DNA of 64,000 bases from Comamonadaceae bacterium UBA4962 (GCA_002397315.1 DHAE01000023.1:244495-308494); one strand, 5' to 3'; shown: positions 51,013 to 59,946, numbered from the stretch's first letter. The notes: a model not told the origin generated them from the sequence alone. Numbers and translations are program-made.

Positions 51013-52947
51013 ATGGTGGCCAAGGTGTGGAGAAGAGAGAATGCGCGCCGTGTCGCGCTGGGCAGCGCCGTGGTGGCCACGGCCGCCCTGCTGGCGGCCT
51101 GCGGCGGCGGTGGTTCGGGCGGCAGCGGCCTCGGCGGCGAGCCGATGGAACTCACCATCCTGCACATCAACGACCACCACTCCACGCTGGAATCGAAATC
51201 CAAGACCCTGCAGCTCTCCGCGGGCGGTTCCGCGCCGGTCGCCGTGGCCGTGGACGCGGGCGGCTTCCCGCGCGTCACCGCGGCGATCGAGGAACTGGCT
51301 AAGCGATCGCCCAACGTGCTCAAGCTGCACGCGGGCGACGCCCTCACCGGCACGCTGTACTTCAACCGCGCGGGCGCCGATGGCGAAGCCGATGCCGCCC
51401 TGATGAACACCGTCTGCTTCGATGCCTTCACGCTCGGCAACCACGAGTTCGACAAGGGCGATACGGGCCTGAAGAACTTCCTCGATCTGCTGCACAAGGG
51501 CCCCTGCCAGACGCCCGCGCTGAGCGCCAACGTGCGCTTCGGCGCCAATTCCGCGCTCAACGCCACCAAGGCACCGGGCGCCGTGAATGCCTCCACCGTC
51601 GTGGAGCGCGCCGGCCAGAAGATCGGCATCGTCGGCCTCACCGTCGCCGGCAAGACCAAGGCCTCTTCCAGCCCCGATCCGGACACCACGTTCGAGGACG
51701 AAGCCACCGCCGCCCAGCGCGAGATCGACCGCCTGCGCGGCCAGGGCATCAACAAGATCGTGCTCATGAGCCACATCGGCTACGACGCCGACCGCCAGAT
51801 CGTGCCCAGGCTCTCGGGCGTGGACGTGGTGGTGGGCGCCGACTCGCACACCCTGCTCGGCCCCGACGCGCTCAAGGCCACCGGCGTGGGCACGCCCGGC
51901 GGCGCCTACCCGACGCGCACCGCCGACAAGGACGGCCGTACCGTCTGCATCGTCCAGGCCTGGGAATACGCCCAGGTGGTGGGCGAGCTGAAGGTGAACT
52001 TCGATGCCGACGGCCACGTCACCCAGTGCGCCGGTACCCCGCACGTGCTGATCGGCGACAACTTCACCATCGGCGGCAAGGCCCCGACGGACGCGGAAGC
52101 GAAGGCGCTGCAGGCCAGCGTGGCGGCCACCGGCTTCCTGCGCGTGACCCAGCCCTCCACCGCGGCCACCGCCACCCTGCAGCCCTTCAAGGACCGCGTG
52201 GCCGTCTTCAACCGCACCCAGGTCGCCGTGGCGCCCGAGGAACTCTGCTCGCGCCGCGTGCCCGGCGGCGCCGGCTCCTCCGACTACAGCCGCTCCAGCG
52301 CCGCCTGCAACGCCGAAGGCAGCGTGAGCGCGCGCGGCGGCGACATCCAGCAACTGGTCGCCCAGGCGTACCTCGACGTGGCCAACACCCGCTACGGCGG
52401 CGCCGACATCTCGCTGCAAAGCGGCGGCGGCGTGCGCATCCCCCTGCAGGGCACCGTCTCCGCCGCCCAGGTCATCCAGGTGCTGCCCTTCGGCAACATG
52501 CTCTTCCGCCTCGACGTGACCGGCACGGAAGTGAAGGCCATGCTGGAAGACGGCATGGAAGCCGTCTTCGGCACCGGCGGCTCCTCCGGCCCGTATCCCT
52601 ACACCGGCGGCCTGCGCTTCGACGTGAACGCCGCTGCCGCGGCGGGCCAGCGCGTCTCCGGCATCGAAGTCCGCAATGCGGCTTCCGGCGCGTGGGAGCC
52701 GCTCAACGCCGCGAAGACGTACAAGCTGTTCGTGCTGAGCTTCAACGCCACGGGCGGTGATGGGTACAAGACGCTGGCGGCGATACCTGCGGCGCGGCGG
52801 CTGGACATCGGGGTGCTGGATTCGGATGTGTTCTTCAGCTACATCGAGCGGCAAGGGAAGGATGCGGTGACGGGGTTGCCGGCGCTCAAGCGGCTGCCGC
52901 GGGAGTGGTACAGCACGAAGACGTTTCAGGGCCCGGCGACACGGTGA
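51013..52947 (+). CDS. Secreted bifunctional metallophosphatase/5'-nucleotidase
   Basis: This 644-residue UshA-type enzyme has a lipoprotein signal (Leu-Leu-Ala-Ala-Cys) and a Gly/Ser linker. The metallophosphatase domain carries Ile-Leu-His-Ile-Asn-Asp-His-His, Ala-Gly-Asp-Ala-Leu, Leu-Gly-Asn-His-Glu-Phe-Asp, Met-Ser-His-Ile-Gly and Gly-Ala-Asp-Ser-His. The C-terminal 5'-nucleotidase domain has Ser-Leu-Gln-Ser-Gly-Gly-Gly-Val-Arg and Asn-Ala-Thr-Gly-Gly-Asp-Gly. It hydrolyses extracellular nucleotides, possibly NAD or NMN. GAAGGAGAG precedes the ATG at 51013. The divergent NrtR-like regulator suggests coupling to pyridine nucleotide supply. Confidence 0.93.
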   Translation: MVAKVWRRENARRVALGSAVVATAALLAACGGGGSGGSGLGGEPMELTILHINDHHSTLESKSKTLQLSAGGSAPVAVAVDAGGFPRVTAAIEELAKRSPNVLKLHAGDALTGTLYFNRAGADGEADAALMNTVCFDAFTLGNHEFDKGDTGLKNFLDLLHKGPCQTPALSANVRFGANSALNATKAPGAVNASTVVERAGQKIGIVGLTVAGKTKASSSPDPDTTFEDEATAAQREIDRLRGQGINKIVLMSHIGYDADRQIVPRLSGVDVVVGADSHTLLGPDALKATGVGTPGGAYPTRTADKDGRTVCIVQAWEYAQVVGELKVNFDADGHVTQCAGTPHVLIGDNFTIGGKAPTDAEAKALQASVAATGFLRVTQPSTAATATLQPFKDRVAVFNRTQVAVAPEELCSRRVPGGAGSSDYSRSSAACNAEGSVSARGGDIQQLVAQAYLDVANTRYGGADISLQSGGGVRIPLQGTVSAAQVIQVLPFGNMLFRLDVTGTEVKAMLEDGMEAVFGTGGSSGPYPYTGGLRFDVNAAAAAGQRVSGIEVRNAASGAWEPLNAAKTYKLFVLSFNATGGDGYKTLAAIPAARRLDIGVLDSDVFFSYIERQGKDAVTGLPALKRLPREWYSTKTFQGPATR

Positions 52948-52956
52948 CCGACGTGG

Positions 52957-52979
52957 AGGCCCCTGCCATGCAGGGGCTT
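52957..52979 (+). terminator. Possible terminator hairpin
   Basis: GCCCCTG and CAGGGGC pair around CCATG, just after the nucleotidase stop, with two extra flanking pairs. There is no clear T-run, so termination here would be weak or Rho-assisted. Confidence 0.4.
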
Positions 52980-53054
52980 CGCACCGCATGCAATACGCGC
53001 GATACGGCAAGACGCGGCAACGATGCCGGAAGGCTCGTGCGAGCCGTTCCGCTC

Positions 53055-53471
53055 CTACCGCAGGTAATCCCCCTCGGCCTCGGGCTGGTGCTGTATGCCC
53101 GCCACCGTGGCCTCGCAGGCCTCGCCGCGCGGCGTGCTCCACCGCGCGGTCTGCCCGACGCGCAGGCCCAGCAGGCTGCTGCCCACGGGCGACAGCACCG
53201 AGACGAAGCCCGCCGCCAGATCCGCGTCGCGCGGATAGCAGATCGGCAGCACCTGGCGGGCGCCGGTCGCGGTGTCCACGAGTTCCACGCGCGAGTACAT
53301 CGTGACCACGTCCGCTTCCACGGTGCGGGAACTGGTGACGTCCGCGTTCTCCAGCAGGTCCGCCAGGGACGGGGGCGCGGGCTGCTGGCCCGCGAGGCGC
53401 GACAGGCGCGCGAAATCGAGATCGGTGAGCACGCGCTCGCCGTGAATCTGAACCTGGACCGCTGCATGCAT
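53055..53471 (-). CDS. rnk: Rnk-like nucleoside diphosphate kinase regulator (GreA/GreB family)
   Basis: This 138-residue protein has a short N-terminal coiled-coil remnant and a GreA/GreB C-terminal FKBP-like domain (Val-Val-Thr-Met-Tyr-Ser-Arg-Val-Glu-Leu-Val-Asp; Ser-Val-Leu-Ser-Pro-Val-Gly-Ser-Ser-Leu-Leu-Gly-Leu). That is the Rnk pattern: proteins that bind RNA polymerase and affect nucleoside diphosphate kinase levels. The long acidic coiled coil of GreA is missing, so transcript cleavage is not expected. ATG 53471 is preceded by AAGGAG. Convergent with the nucleotidase gene. Confidence 0.88.
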   Translation of the reverse strand: MHAAVQVQIHGERVLTDLDFARLSRLAGQQPAPPSLADLLENADVTSSRTVEADVVTMYSRVELVDTATGARQVLPICYPRDADLAAGFVSVLSPVGSSLLGLRVGQTARWSTPRGEACEATVAGIQHQPEAEGDYLR

Positions 53472-53834
53472 GGAAAGACACTCCTTGGTGGGGTGCGGCA
53501 GCCCATCGCCATTCAGCGAAGGAGGACGGCCGCGTTCGTTCGCGCAAGGCAGGAGCCCGGCGGCGGAGGGTTGCGCAAGAAGAACGGTGAAGGGGGAGAA
53601 GGGAGCGGGCCGCCGGGCTCAGGAATGTGCAGGCAGGAGCGGGCGGCGCATCCGCTTGGCGGCCGCTCGCGCGCCGGCCGCTGCGTGCAGCAGAGCGGCC
53701 AGGGTGGCGAAGGCGCAAACCAGGGAGGTCATGGGTGGCAGTGTAGGCACGATCCGGTCCGGGGGCTCGGAAGCCCCCATGCTGCGTGCCAGTATCCGGC
53801 GAGTTGGCCGGCGCTGCGCGCGGCGTGGGCAGGG
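53472..53834. other. 363-bp spacer, no confident gene
   Basis: Between rnk and the PHB-depolymerase-like gene (both minus) I see no confident coding sequence, terminator or repeat. A purine-rich stretch lies near 53580-53610. A short minus-strand frame (53619-53732) is listed separately at low confidence. Confidence 0.5.
53619..53732 (-). CDS. Possible small hydrophobic peptide
   Basis: A 37-codon frame begins Met-Thr-Ser-Leu-Val-Cys-Ala-Phe-Ala-Thr-Leu-Ala-Ala-Leu-Leu and ends in a basic Arg/Lys-rich stretch. The hydrophobic start and basic tail fit a small membrane peptide. There is no ribosome-binding site upstream, and chance occurrence in GC-rich DNA is quite possible. Confidence 0.22.
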   Translation of the reverse strand: MTSLVCAFATLAALLHAAAGARAAAKRMRRPLLPAHS

Positions 53835-55013
53835 TCAGCGCGCAGCGCGCGGGTGCGCGAGGAAGAAGCGCAGCATCTCGCCACTCGCATCCACGCCGGA
53901 CGGGTCCGTATAGCTGCCGCTGGCGCTGCCGCCCGACCAGGCATGGCCGGCGCCGTGCAGTTGCCAGTATTCGAGCGAATCGCGGCCGGCCGCATCGGTA
54001 TAGACGCTGCGCGTGTGCCGCGCGCCGCGACTGGACTGGCCCGCGGTGACGCGCGGGGCGGCCGCTGCACCCGCGCCCGGCCCTGCACCATCGCGCAGCG
54101 CCTCCACGAGCGCCTCCGCGTTGCGGACGTGGACGGTGCCGTCGGCATCGCCGTGGAACACGATGGTGGGAAGCGCCGCGCCCCGGTGCCCTGCCGTGCC
54201 GGCCGCTGCCGGAGCCGGGCCGCTGCGCATGGCCGACAGCGCCGAGGCGACGTCCGCCGCGCAGCCGTGCGGCAGGCCGGAATGCACGCCGACGGCAGCG
54301 AACACGTCCGGGTAGCAATGCCCGACCACGTCCGCCATCGCGCCGCCCGCGGACAGGCCCGCGACATACACCCGTGCCGGATCCACGCGGTGCTTGGTGG
54401 CGATCGAGCGCGCCAGGGCGGCGATCACCGCCGGCTCGCCGCGCCCACGCCGCTGGTGCTGCGGCTTGAACCAGTTCCAGCATTTCTGGGCATTGGCATG
54501 CTGCGTCTGCTCCGGGTAGAGCACCACCACGCCGAGCTCCCGCGCGAGCGCATTCATGCGCGTGCCCGCCGCGAAATCCTCCGCATGCTGGGTGCAGCCG
54601 TGCAGCATGACCACCATCGGCCGCGGCGCGCCGTCGCCCGGGGCGTCCGGCGGCAGGTAGAGCCGGTAGGCGAGCGTGCGGTTCTGGTGGCTGAAGCTGC
54701 CGGCCTGCCAGCGCTCGCCGCTTCCTTCGCGGGGCGCGGTACCTGCAGTCCCGGGCGCTGCGTGGGCCTCGCCTGCAACTTCCGGCTCCGGCACCTCGCG
54801 CACGAGTCCGTCGAGCACCGTCGGATCCACCGACATGCCCGAGGTGCCGCGGAATGCCGGAGCCGGCCCCGAGAATGCCGCGGCAGCCTTCGCCTGTGCC
54901 TGGGCGGCCGCCCCGCGCAGCGCGCGCTGGATGGCCTCGGTGGCTTCGCCGAGCCGGCCGCCACGCGTGGAGCGCGCGGCATCGGCCATCAGTTGCTGGA
55001 AGAGTGGGTTCAC
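53835..55013 (-). CDS. PHB-depolymerase-type esterase
   Basis: This 392-residue alpha/beta hydrolase matches the polyhydroxybutyrate depolymerase/feruloyl-esterase-like family. Seen: oxyanion Leu-His-Gly-Cys-Thr-Gln, nucleophile Gly-Leu-Ser221-Ala-Gly-Gly, an acid in His-Gly-Asp-Ala-Asp, and His in Gly-Ala-Gly-His-Ala-Trp. No clear signal peptide; the first 100 residues are Ala/Gly-rich and unlike the core, perhaps granule-binding or disordered. The frame starts at a GTG (55013); an ATG at 54989 is an alternative. It follows the ribbon-helix-helix regulator gene by 25 bp. Intracellular PHB or an ester substrate is possible. Confidence 0.87.
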   Translation of the reverse strand: MNPLFQQLMADAARSTRGGRLGEATEAIQRALRGAAAQAQAKAAAAFSGPAPAFRGTSGMSVDPTVLDGLVREVPEPEVAGEAHAAPGTAGTAPREGSGERWQAGSFSHQNRTLAYRLYLPPDAPGDGAPRPMVVMLHGCTQHAEDFAAGTRMNALARELGVVVLYPEQTQHANAQKCWNWFKPQHQRRGRGEPAVIAALARSIATKHRVDPARVYVAGLSAGGAMADVVGHCYPDVFAAVGVHSGLPHGCAADVASALSAMRSGPAPAAAGTAGHRGAALPTIVFHGDADGTVHVRNAEALVEALRDGAGPGAGAAAAPRVTAGQSSRGARHTRSVYTDAAGRDSLEYWQLHGAGHAWSGGSASGSYTDPSGVDASGEMLRFFLAHPRAAR

Positions 55014-55038
55014 GGGGTACTTTCGTGGGGGGAGGGAA

Positions 55039-55461
55039 TCAATGGATGCGTCCGGCCAGCGCGGTCTTCACGGCACTGCTGGCCTGCAGTGCGCCGAGCA
55101 CGGTGAGGGACTCGATGGTGGCCAGCGCCAGTTCGGGCGTGACGTCCGGATCGATCGTGGCGAGGCCGAGCACGCGGATCTGCAGCCGCTGGCCCGCCGC
55201 GCGCGCGGCCTCCAGATCGGCTACCGAGAAACGCTGCATGCCCAGCACCAGCATCTTGCGGGCCACCACCTGCCGCAGCGCGTCGGAGTGCACCGCGAGC
55301 TGGTTGCGGATCGCCGTGCGGATGAAATCCGTGCGGTTGCCGTAGAAGCTCTCGGCCACCAGCAGATCGATGTGGCCGAGATCGACATAGCCGAGGTTGA
55401 TGGTGATCTTCTCGGAATCACCCACCTTGGTGGGGCGTTGAGGGGTCGGAAGCGAAGTCAT
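55039..55461 (-). CDS. Ribbon-helix-helix (CopG-like) regulator
   Basis: This 140-residue protein has an N-terminal ribbon-helix-helix motif (about 12-55: Lys-Ile-Thr-Ile-Asn-Leu-Gly-Tyr, then Asn-Arg-Thr-Asp-Phe-Ile-Arg-Thr-Ala-Ile-Arg-Asn-Gln-Leu), followed by a unique C-terminal region (Gln-Arg-Leu-Gln-Ile-Arg-Val-Leu-Gly-Leu) that may bind a ligand or partner. GGATGG precedes ATG 55461. A perfect 18-bp palindrome sits 13 bp upstream of this start, a natural autoregulatory operator. First gene of the operon with the esterase. Confidence 0.85.
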   Translation of the reverse strand: MTSLPTPQRPTKVGDSEKITINLGYVDLGHIDLLVAESFYGNRTDFIRTAIRNQLAVHSDALRQVVARKMLVLGMQRFSVADLEAARAAGQRLQIRVLGLATIDPDVTPELALATIESLTVLGALQASSAVKTALAGRIH

Positions 55462-55474
55462 GGGCCATCCTATT

Positions 55475-55492
55475 ACCATCCATATGGATGGT
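55475..55492. promoter_or_regulatory. Perfect 18-bp palindrome, likely RHH operator
   Basis: ACCATCCAT followed by ATGGATGGT is a perfect palindrome with no spacer, located 13 bp before the ribbon-helix-helix gene and about 110 bp before the divergent uvrA-like gene. A further half-site-like ATGGATG lies right after it (55495-55501). Ribbon-helix-helix dimers bind such paired short repeats. Confidence 0.72.
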
Positions 55493-55600
55493 CAATGGAT
55501 GTTTTCAAGAGCGGGTGGGTGGGAACGGGCGTTGGCCCGCAGGCAATTTCGGGACCGCGCCTACACCGTTCCCGCAGTTGCCGGGCGATGCTGCACAGCA

Positions 55601-58360
55601 ATGAAATCCCTTCCCAAGACGCTCCCTGCAGCTCCCTACTCGCCCGGCGACGCCGCTTTCGACGGTTTCATTACCGTGCGCGGCGCGCGCGAGCACAACC
55701 TCCAGAACGTGGACCTGCGCATCCCGCGCAACGCGCTCGTCGTGTTCACCGGGGTCTCCGGCTCCGGCAAGTCCTCGCTCGCCTTCGGCACCATCTACGC
55801 GGAGGCGCAGCGCCGGTATTTCGAATCGGTCGCGCCTTATGCGCGGCGGCTGATCGACCAGGTGGGCGTGCCGCAGGTCGATGCGATCGAGGGCCTGCCG
55901 CCGGCCGTGGCGCTGCAGCAGCAGCGCGGCACGCCGAGCGCGCGCTCGTCGGTGGGCAGCGTGACCACCATCTCCAGCCTGGTGCGCATGCTGTATTCGC
56001 GCGCCGGCCACTATCCCGCACGCCAGCCGATGCTGTACGCGGAAGACTTCTCGCCCAACACGCCGCAGGGCGCCTGCCCGCACTGCCACGGCCTCGGGCG
56101 CGTGTACGAGGTGACGGAAGCCTCCATGGTGCCGGACGATTCGCTCACCCTGCGCGAGCGCGCCGTCGCCGCCTGGCCCACGGCCTGGCAGGGGCAGAAC
56201 CTGCGCGACATCCTCACCACCCTCGGCCACGACATCGACGTGCCCTGGCGCGATCTGCCGCGCAAGACCCGCGACTGGATCCTGTTCACCGACGAGCAGC
56301 CCACCGTGCCGGTGTACGCGGGCTTCAGCCGCGAGGAAGTGAAACGCGCGCGCAAGAGCGGGCAGCCGCCCAGCTACATGGGCACCTTCACGGGCGCCAA
56401 GCGCTATGTGATGCAGACCTTCGCCACCAGCCAGAGCGCGATGATGAAACGCCGCGTGGCGCAGTTCATGGTGGGCCAGGCCTGCCCGGTCTGCCATGGC
56501 AAGCGCCTGAAGCCGGAGGCGCTGTCGGTCACCTTCCGCGGCATGGACATCGGCGAATTCACGCACCTGCCGCTGGCTGCGCTGGCCGACGTGCTGCGCC
56601 CCGTCGCCGAGGGCACGGTGGATTCCGGCGAGCCCGACGGCGGCACGCTGCCCGCCTCCGCCCGCGCGCGCGCCACGGCCCGCCGGGTGGCGGCCGGCGG
56701 CTCGGCCCACGCGGCCGCGCCCGACGTGCGCCGCACGCCCCACCTCTCCGCGGAAAAACGCCTGGCCGCGCAGCGCATCGCGCAGGAGCTTCTGGCACGC
56801 GTGGGCGCGCTGGTCGGCCTGGGCCTGGGCTACCTCTCGCTCGACCGCGCCACGCCGACGCTCTCCCCGGGCGAGCTGCAGCGCCTGCGGCTCGCCACGC
56901 AACTGGCGTCGCAGCTCTTCGGCGTGGTCTACGTGCTCGACGAACCCTCGGCCGGCCTGCACCCGGCCGATGGCGAATCGCTGCTGGCGGCGCTCGATCG
57001 CCTGAAGGCCGCGGGCAACTCCATCGTCGTCGTCGAGCACGACGTGGCCACGATGCGCCGCGCCGACTGGCTGGTGGACGTGGGTCCCGACGCGGGCGGA
57101 CGCGGCGGGCGGGTGCTCTACAGCGGCCCACCGCAAGGCCTGCAGGACGTGCCGGAATCCCGCACGCGGCCCTACCTGTTCGAGCCCGGCGCACGCGCCC
57201 GCCGGGAGCGCCGCACCCCGTCGGAGTGGCTGCGGATGGAGGACGTGCACTGCCACAACCTGCACGGCGTGCAGGCCGATGTTCCCCTTGGCTGCCTCAC
57301 GGCGGTGACCGGCGTGTCGGGCTCGGGCAAATCCAGCCTCGTGAGCCATGCGCTGCTGTCGCTGGTCGCGGACCACCTGGGGCAGGATGCGCACGCTGCG
57401 CAGGGCGCTCCCGGCGACGACGATGCCGGGCCGCCGCATGCCGCGCCCCCCATCGGCGCGGACGACGACCCGGGCGCCTCCACCGCGGCGGAGATGGGGG
57501 AGCGCTGCACCGGCCGGCTGGCGGGCGCCGTCGGCACGGTCCGGCGGCTCGTGAACGTGGACCAGAAACCGATCGGCCGCACGCCGCGCTCCAACCTCGC
57601 TACCTACACCGGCCTGTTCGATGCGATCCGCAAGCTGTTCGCCGCCACGCCGGCCGCCCGCAGAAAACGCTACGACGCGGGCAGGTTCTCGTTCAACGTC
57701 GCCAAGGGCCGCTGCCCGACCTGCCAGGGCGAGGGCTTCGTCAGCGTGGAACTGCTCTTCCTGCCCAGCACCTATGCGCCCTGCCCCACCTGCCACGGCG
57801 CGCGCTACAACCCGGATACGCTCGCCATCACCTGGAACGGCCTGAACATCGCCGACGTGCTGGGCATGACCGTGGACGCGGCCTGCGATGCCTTCGCCGA
57901 CGAGCCCGCGGTGCTGCGCCCGCTGCAGGTGCTGCGGGACATCGGCCTGGGCTACCTGCGCCTGGGCCAGCCCGCGACCGAGCTGTCGGGCGGCGAGGCA
58001 CAGCGCATCAAGCTCGCGGCCGAACTGCAGCGCACGCAGCGCGGCCACACGCTCTACGTGCTGGACGAGCCGACCACCGGCCTGCACCCCGCCGATGCCG
58101 ACCGCCTGCTGCAGCACCTGGATGCGCTGGTGCGCGCGGGGCACACCGTCGTGGCCGTGGAACACGACATGCACTTCGTCGCGGCCTGCGACTGGGTGAT
58201 CGACGTCGGGCCCGGTGCCGGCGATGCCGGGGGCCGCATCGTGTGCGCGGGCACGCCGCAGGAGGCCGCCGCCTGCGCCGCCTCCCGCACCGCGCCCTAT
58301 CTCGCGGAAGCCCTGGCCGCGCCGCCGGAAGACCTGCCGAAGCCACCTCCGGACCGATAG
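55601..58360 (+). CDS. Class II UvrA-like excinuclease ATPase
   Basis: This 919-residue tandem ABC ATPase of the UvrA family has P-loops Gly-Ser-Gly-Lys57 and Gly-Ser-Gly-Lys577, ABC signatures Leu-Ser-Pro-Gly-Glu (first, altered) and Leu-Ser-Gly-Gly-Glu (second), Walker B Leu-Asp-Glu-Pro twice, and the DNA-binding zinc finger Cys-Pro-Thr-Cys...Cys-Pro-Thr-Cys. The segment after the first ATPase half is too short for the UvrB-binding domain of class I UvrA, so it fits class II (UvrA2), linked to tolerance of damage or DNA-binding drugs. Two Pro/Ala/Asp-rich inserts lie near 345-385 and 595-640. Divergent from the ribbon-helix-helix regulator. Confidence 0.9.
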   Translation: MKSLPKTLPAAPYSPGDAAFDGFITVRGAREHNLQNVDLRIPRNALVVFTGVSGSGKSSLAFGTIYAEAQRRYFESVAPYARRLIDQVGVPQVDAIEGLPPAVALQQQRGTPSARSSVGSVTTISSLVRMLYSRAGHYPARQPMLYAEDFSPNTPQGACPHCHGLGRVYEVTEASMVPDDSLTLRERAVAAWPTAWQGQNLRDILTTLGHDIDVPWRDLPRKTRDWILFTDEQPTVPVYAGFSREEVKRARKSGQPPSYMGTFTGAKRYVMQTFATSQSAMMKRRVAQFMVGQACPVCHGKRLKPEALSVTFRGMDIGEFTHLPLAALADVLRPVAEGTVDSGEPDGGTLPASARARATARRVAAGGSAHAAAPDVRRTPHLSAEKRLAAQRIAQELLARVGALVGLGLGYLSLDRATPTLSPGELQRLRLATQLASQLFGVVYVLDEPSAGLHPADGESLLAALDRLKAAGNSIVVVEHDVATMRRADWLVDVGPDAGGRGGRVLYSGPPQGLQDVPESRTRPYLFEPGARARRERRTPSEWLRMEDVHCHNLHGVQADVPLGCLTAVTGVSGSGKSSLVSHALLSLVADHLGQDAHAAQGAPGDDDAGPPHAAPPIGADDDPGASTAAEMGERCTGRLAGAVGTVRRLVNVDQKPIGRTPRSNLATYTGLFDAIRKLFAATPAARRKRYDAGRFSFNVAKGRCPTCQGEGFVSVELLFLPSTYAPCPTCHGARYNPDTLAITWNGLNIADVLGMTVDAACDAFADEPAVLRPLQVLRDIGLGYLRLGQPATELSGGEAQRIKLAAELQRTQRGHTLYVLDEPTTGLHPADADRLLQHLDALVRAGHTVVAVEHDMHFVAACDWVIDVGPGAGDAGGRIVCAGTPQEAAACAASRTAPYLAEALAAPPEDLPKPPPDR

Positions 58361-58410
58361 CATCCGGCCCCTTATCTCCCTCCGTTACCGACCCGTTCCA
58401 AGGAGACGCC

Positions 58411-59946
58411 ATGGAAACCGAATTCAAGTTCCTGATCCCACCGCACCGCCTGGCCGGCGTGGAAGCCGCCATGCAGCAGGGCCACTTCACTGCGCGCCGC
58501 ATGCAGGCGCATTATTTCGACACGCCCGCCGGCGACCTGGCCCGCCACGGCATCGCCTGGCGCGTGCGCAACGAAGGCGGCAACTGGGTGCAGACCGTGA
58601 AGACCCTGGGCGACGGCCCGCTGGCGCGCGAAGAGCACAACGCGGATCTGCCGCGCCCCGCCGTTCCGGCCGACGTGCCCCGGCCCGACGCGTCGCTGCA
58701 TGCCGGCTCGGCCGCCGGGCGGCAGTTGGAGAAGGTGCTGGCCGCGGCGAAGGCCGACGTGGTCGAAACCTACGGCACGGAGTTCGAACGCGTGACGCGC
58801 GACCTGCCGCTGGAAGGCGGCGGCGCGGTGGAAATCGCGCTGGACACCGGCCGCGTGGTGGCGCACCGCGGAACGCCCGAGGAAGCCTCCCTGCCCCTCT
58901 GCGAGCTGGAGCTGGAACTCAAGGGCGGTTCCGTGAAAGCCCTCGTGCAGGTGGCGTCCGCCTGGGCCCACAGCCATGGGCTGCGCGTCAGTACCGTCTC
59001 CAAGGCCGAACGCGGCGAGCGCCTGCGCGCCGGCCACTCCGCAGGGCCCGCCACCAAGGCGGTGCCGATGCGCGCGAGAAAGGGCCGCCTGCCGGGTGGC
59101 GAGGCGCTGCAGCGCGCCGTGGTGGGCAACTGCCTGGAGCACATGCTTCCCAACGCCAGCGTGATCGCACAGGGCCATGGCGACGACGAGCACGTGCACC
59201 AGCTGCGCGTGGGCATCCGCCGGCTGCGCACCGCCCTGCGTGAACTCGATGCCGTGGCGCCCGGCCGCTTCGATCCGGCCTGGCAGGCGCCGCTGCGCAC
59301 CGCGTTCCGCCGCCTGGGAGACCTGCGCGACGGCGAGCACGTGCTGCAAGCGTTCGACGAAAGCCTGCGGGCCTCCGGCGGCCCGGCCATCGCATCCCAC
59401 GATGCGCCTTCCGCATCGCCGCAGGACATCGTGGGCAATGGCGCATTCCAGGCCGCGCTGATCGCACTGATGGGGTTTGCCGCCACGGGCGCGTCCGCAC
59501 CCGCGAAGCCGTTGCCGAAGGGCGCGCACCAGCCGGCGATGGATGCCCATGCGACGCGGCGCACGGTGCGCAAGGCCCTGCGCCGGCTGCACCGCAAGAT
59601 CGTGAAGGAGACCGACGGATTCTCCGACCTGCCGGCCGAACGCCAGCACGGCATGCGCAAGCGCATCAAGCGCCTGCGCTACCTGGCGGATTTCCTCGCG
59701 CCCGCGCTCAAGGGCCGGGGCCGCACATTCCTGCGGCGGCTGGAACCCGCCCAGGACGCGCTGGGGCGCCTCAACGACGAGCAGGTGGCCGATGGGCTGT
59801 ACCGGAAGATGGCGCGCCGCGACCCGCAGGCCTGGTTCGCCGTGGGCTGGCTCGCGGCCCGGCGGGAACGCACGCTGGCGGAATGCCAGCAGGCGCTGGA
59901 CGGCATCGGGCGTGGGCCCGAAGTGCGCAGGCACGGGTTCCGCTGA
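58411..59946 (+). CDS. CYTH-CHAD domain protein
   Basis: This 511-residue cytoplasmic protein has an N-terminal CYTH domain (about 1-205) with the Glu-Thr-Glu-Phe-Lys motif (ExExK) that binds triphosphate and metal in a beta-tunnel. The C-terminal CHAD helical domain (about 225-505) contains His residues in Val-His-Gln-Leu-Arg-Val and His-Gly-Met-Arg-Lys-Arg-Ile-Lys-Arg-Leu-Arg-Tyr. CHAD domains bind polyphosphate and target proteins to polyphosphate granules. AAGGAG precedes the ATG. It follows the uvrA-like gene by 50 bp; co-transcription is possible. Confidence 0.93.
   Translation: METEFKFLIPPHRLAGVEAAMQQGHFTARRMQAHYFDTPAGDLARHGIAWRVRNEGGNWVQTVKTLGDGPLAREEHNADLPRPAVPADVPRPDASLHAGSAAGRQLEKVLAAAKADVVETYGTEFERVTRDLPLEGGGAVEIALDTGRVVAHRGTPEEASLPLCELELELKGGSVKALVQVASAWAHSHGLRVSTVSKAERGERLRAGHSAGPATKAVPMRARKGRLPGGEALQRAVVGNCLEHMLPNASVIAQGHGDDEHVHQLRVGIRRLRTALRELDAVAPGRFDPAWQAPLRTAFRRLGDLRDGEHVLQAFDESLRASGGPAIASHDAPSASPQDIVGNGAFQAALIALMGFAATGASAPAKPLPKGAHQPAMDAHATRRTVRKALRRLHRKIVKETDGFSDLPAERQHGMRKRIKRLRYLADFLAPALKGRGRTFLRRLEPAQDALGRLNDEQVADGLYRKMARRDPQAWFAVGWLAARRERTLAECQQALDGIGRGPEVRRHGFR

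Noticed and set aside
50953..54483. 1176-codon minus-strand frame spanning several genes
   Set aside because: It runs across the nucleotidase, rnk and esterase region in a non-coding phase, with no recognisable domain.
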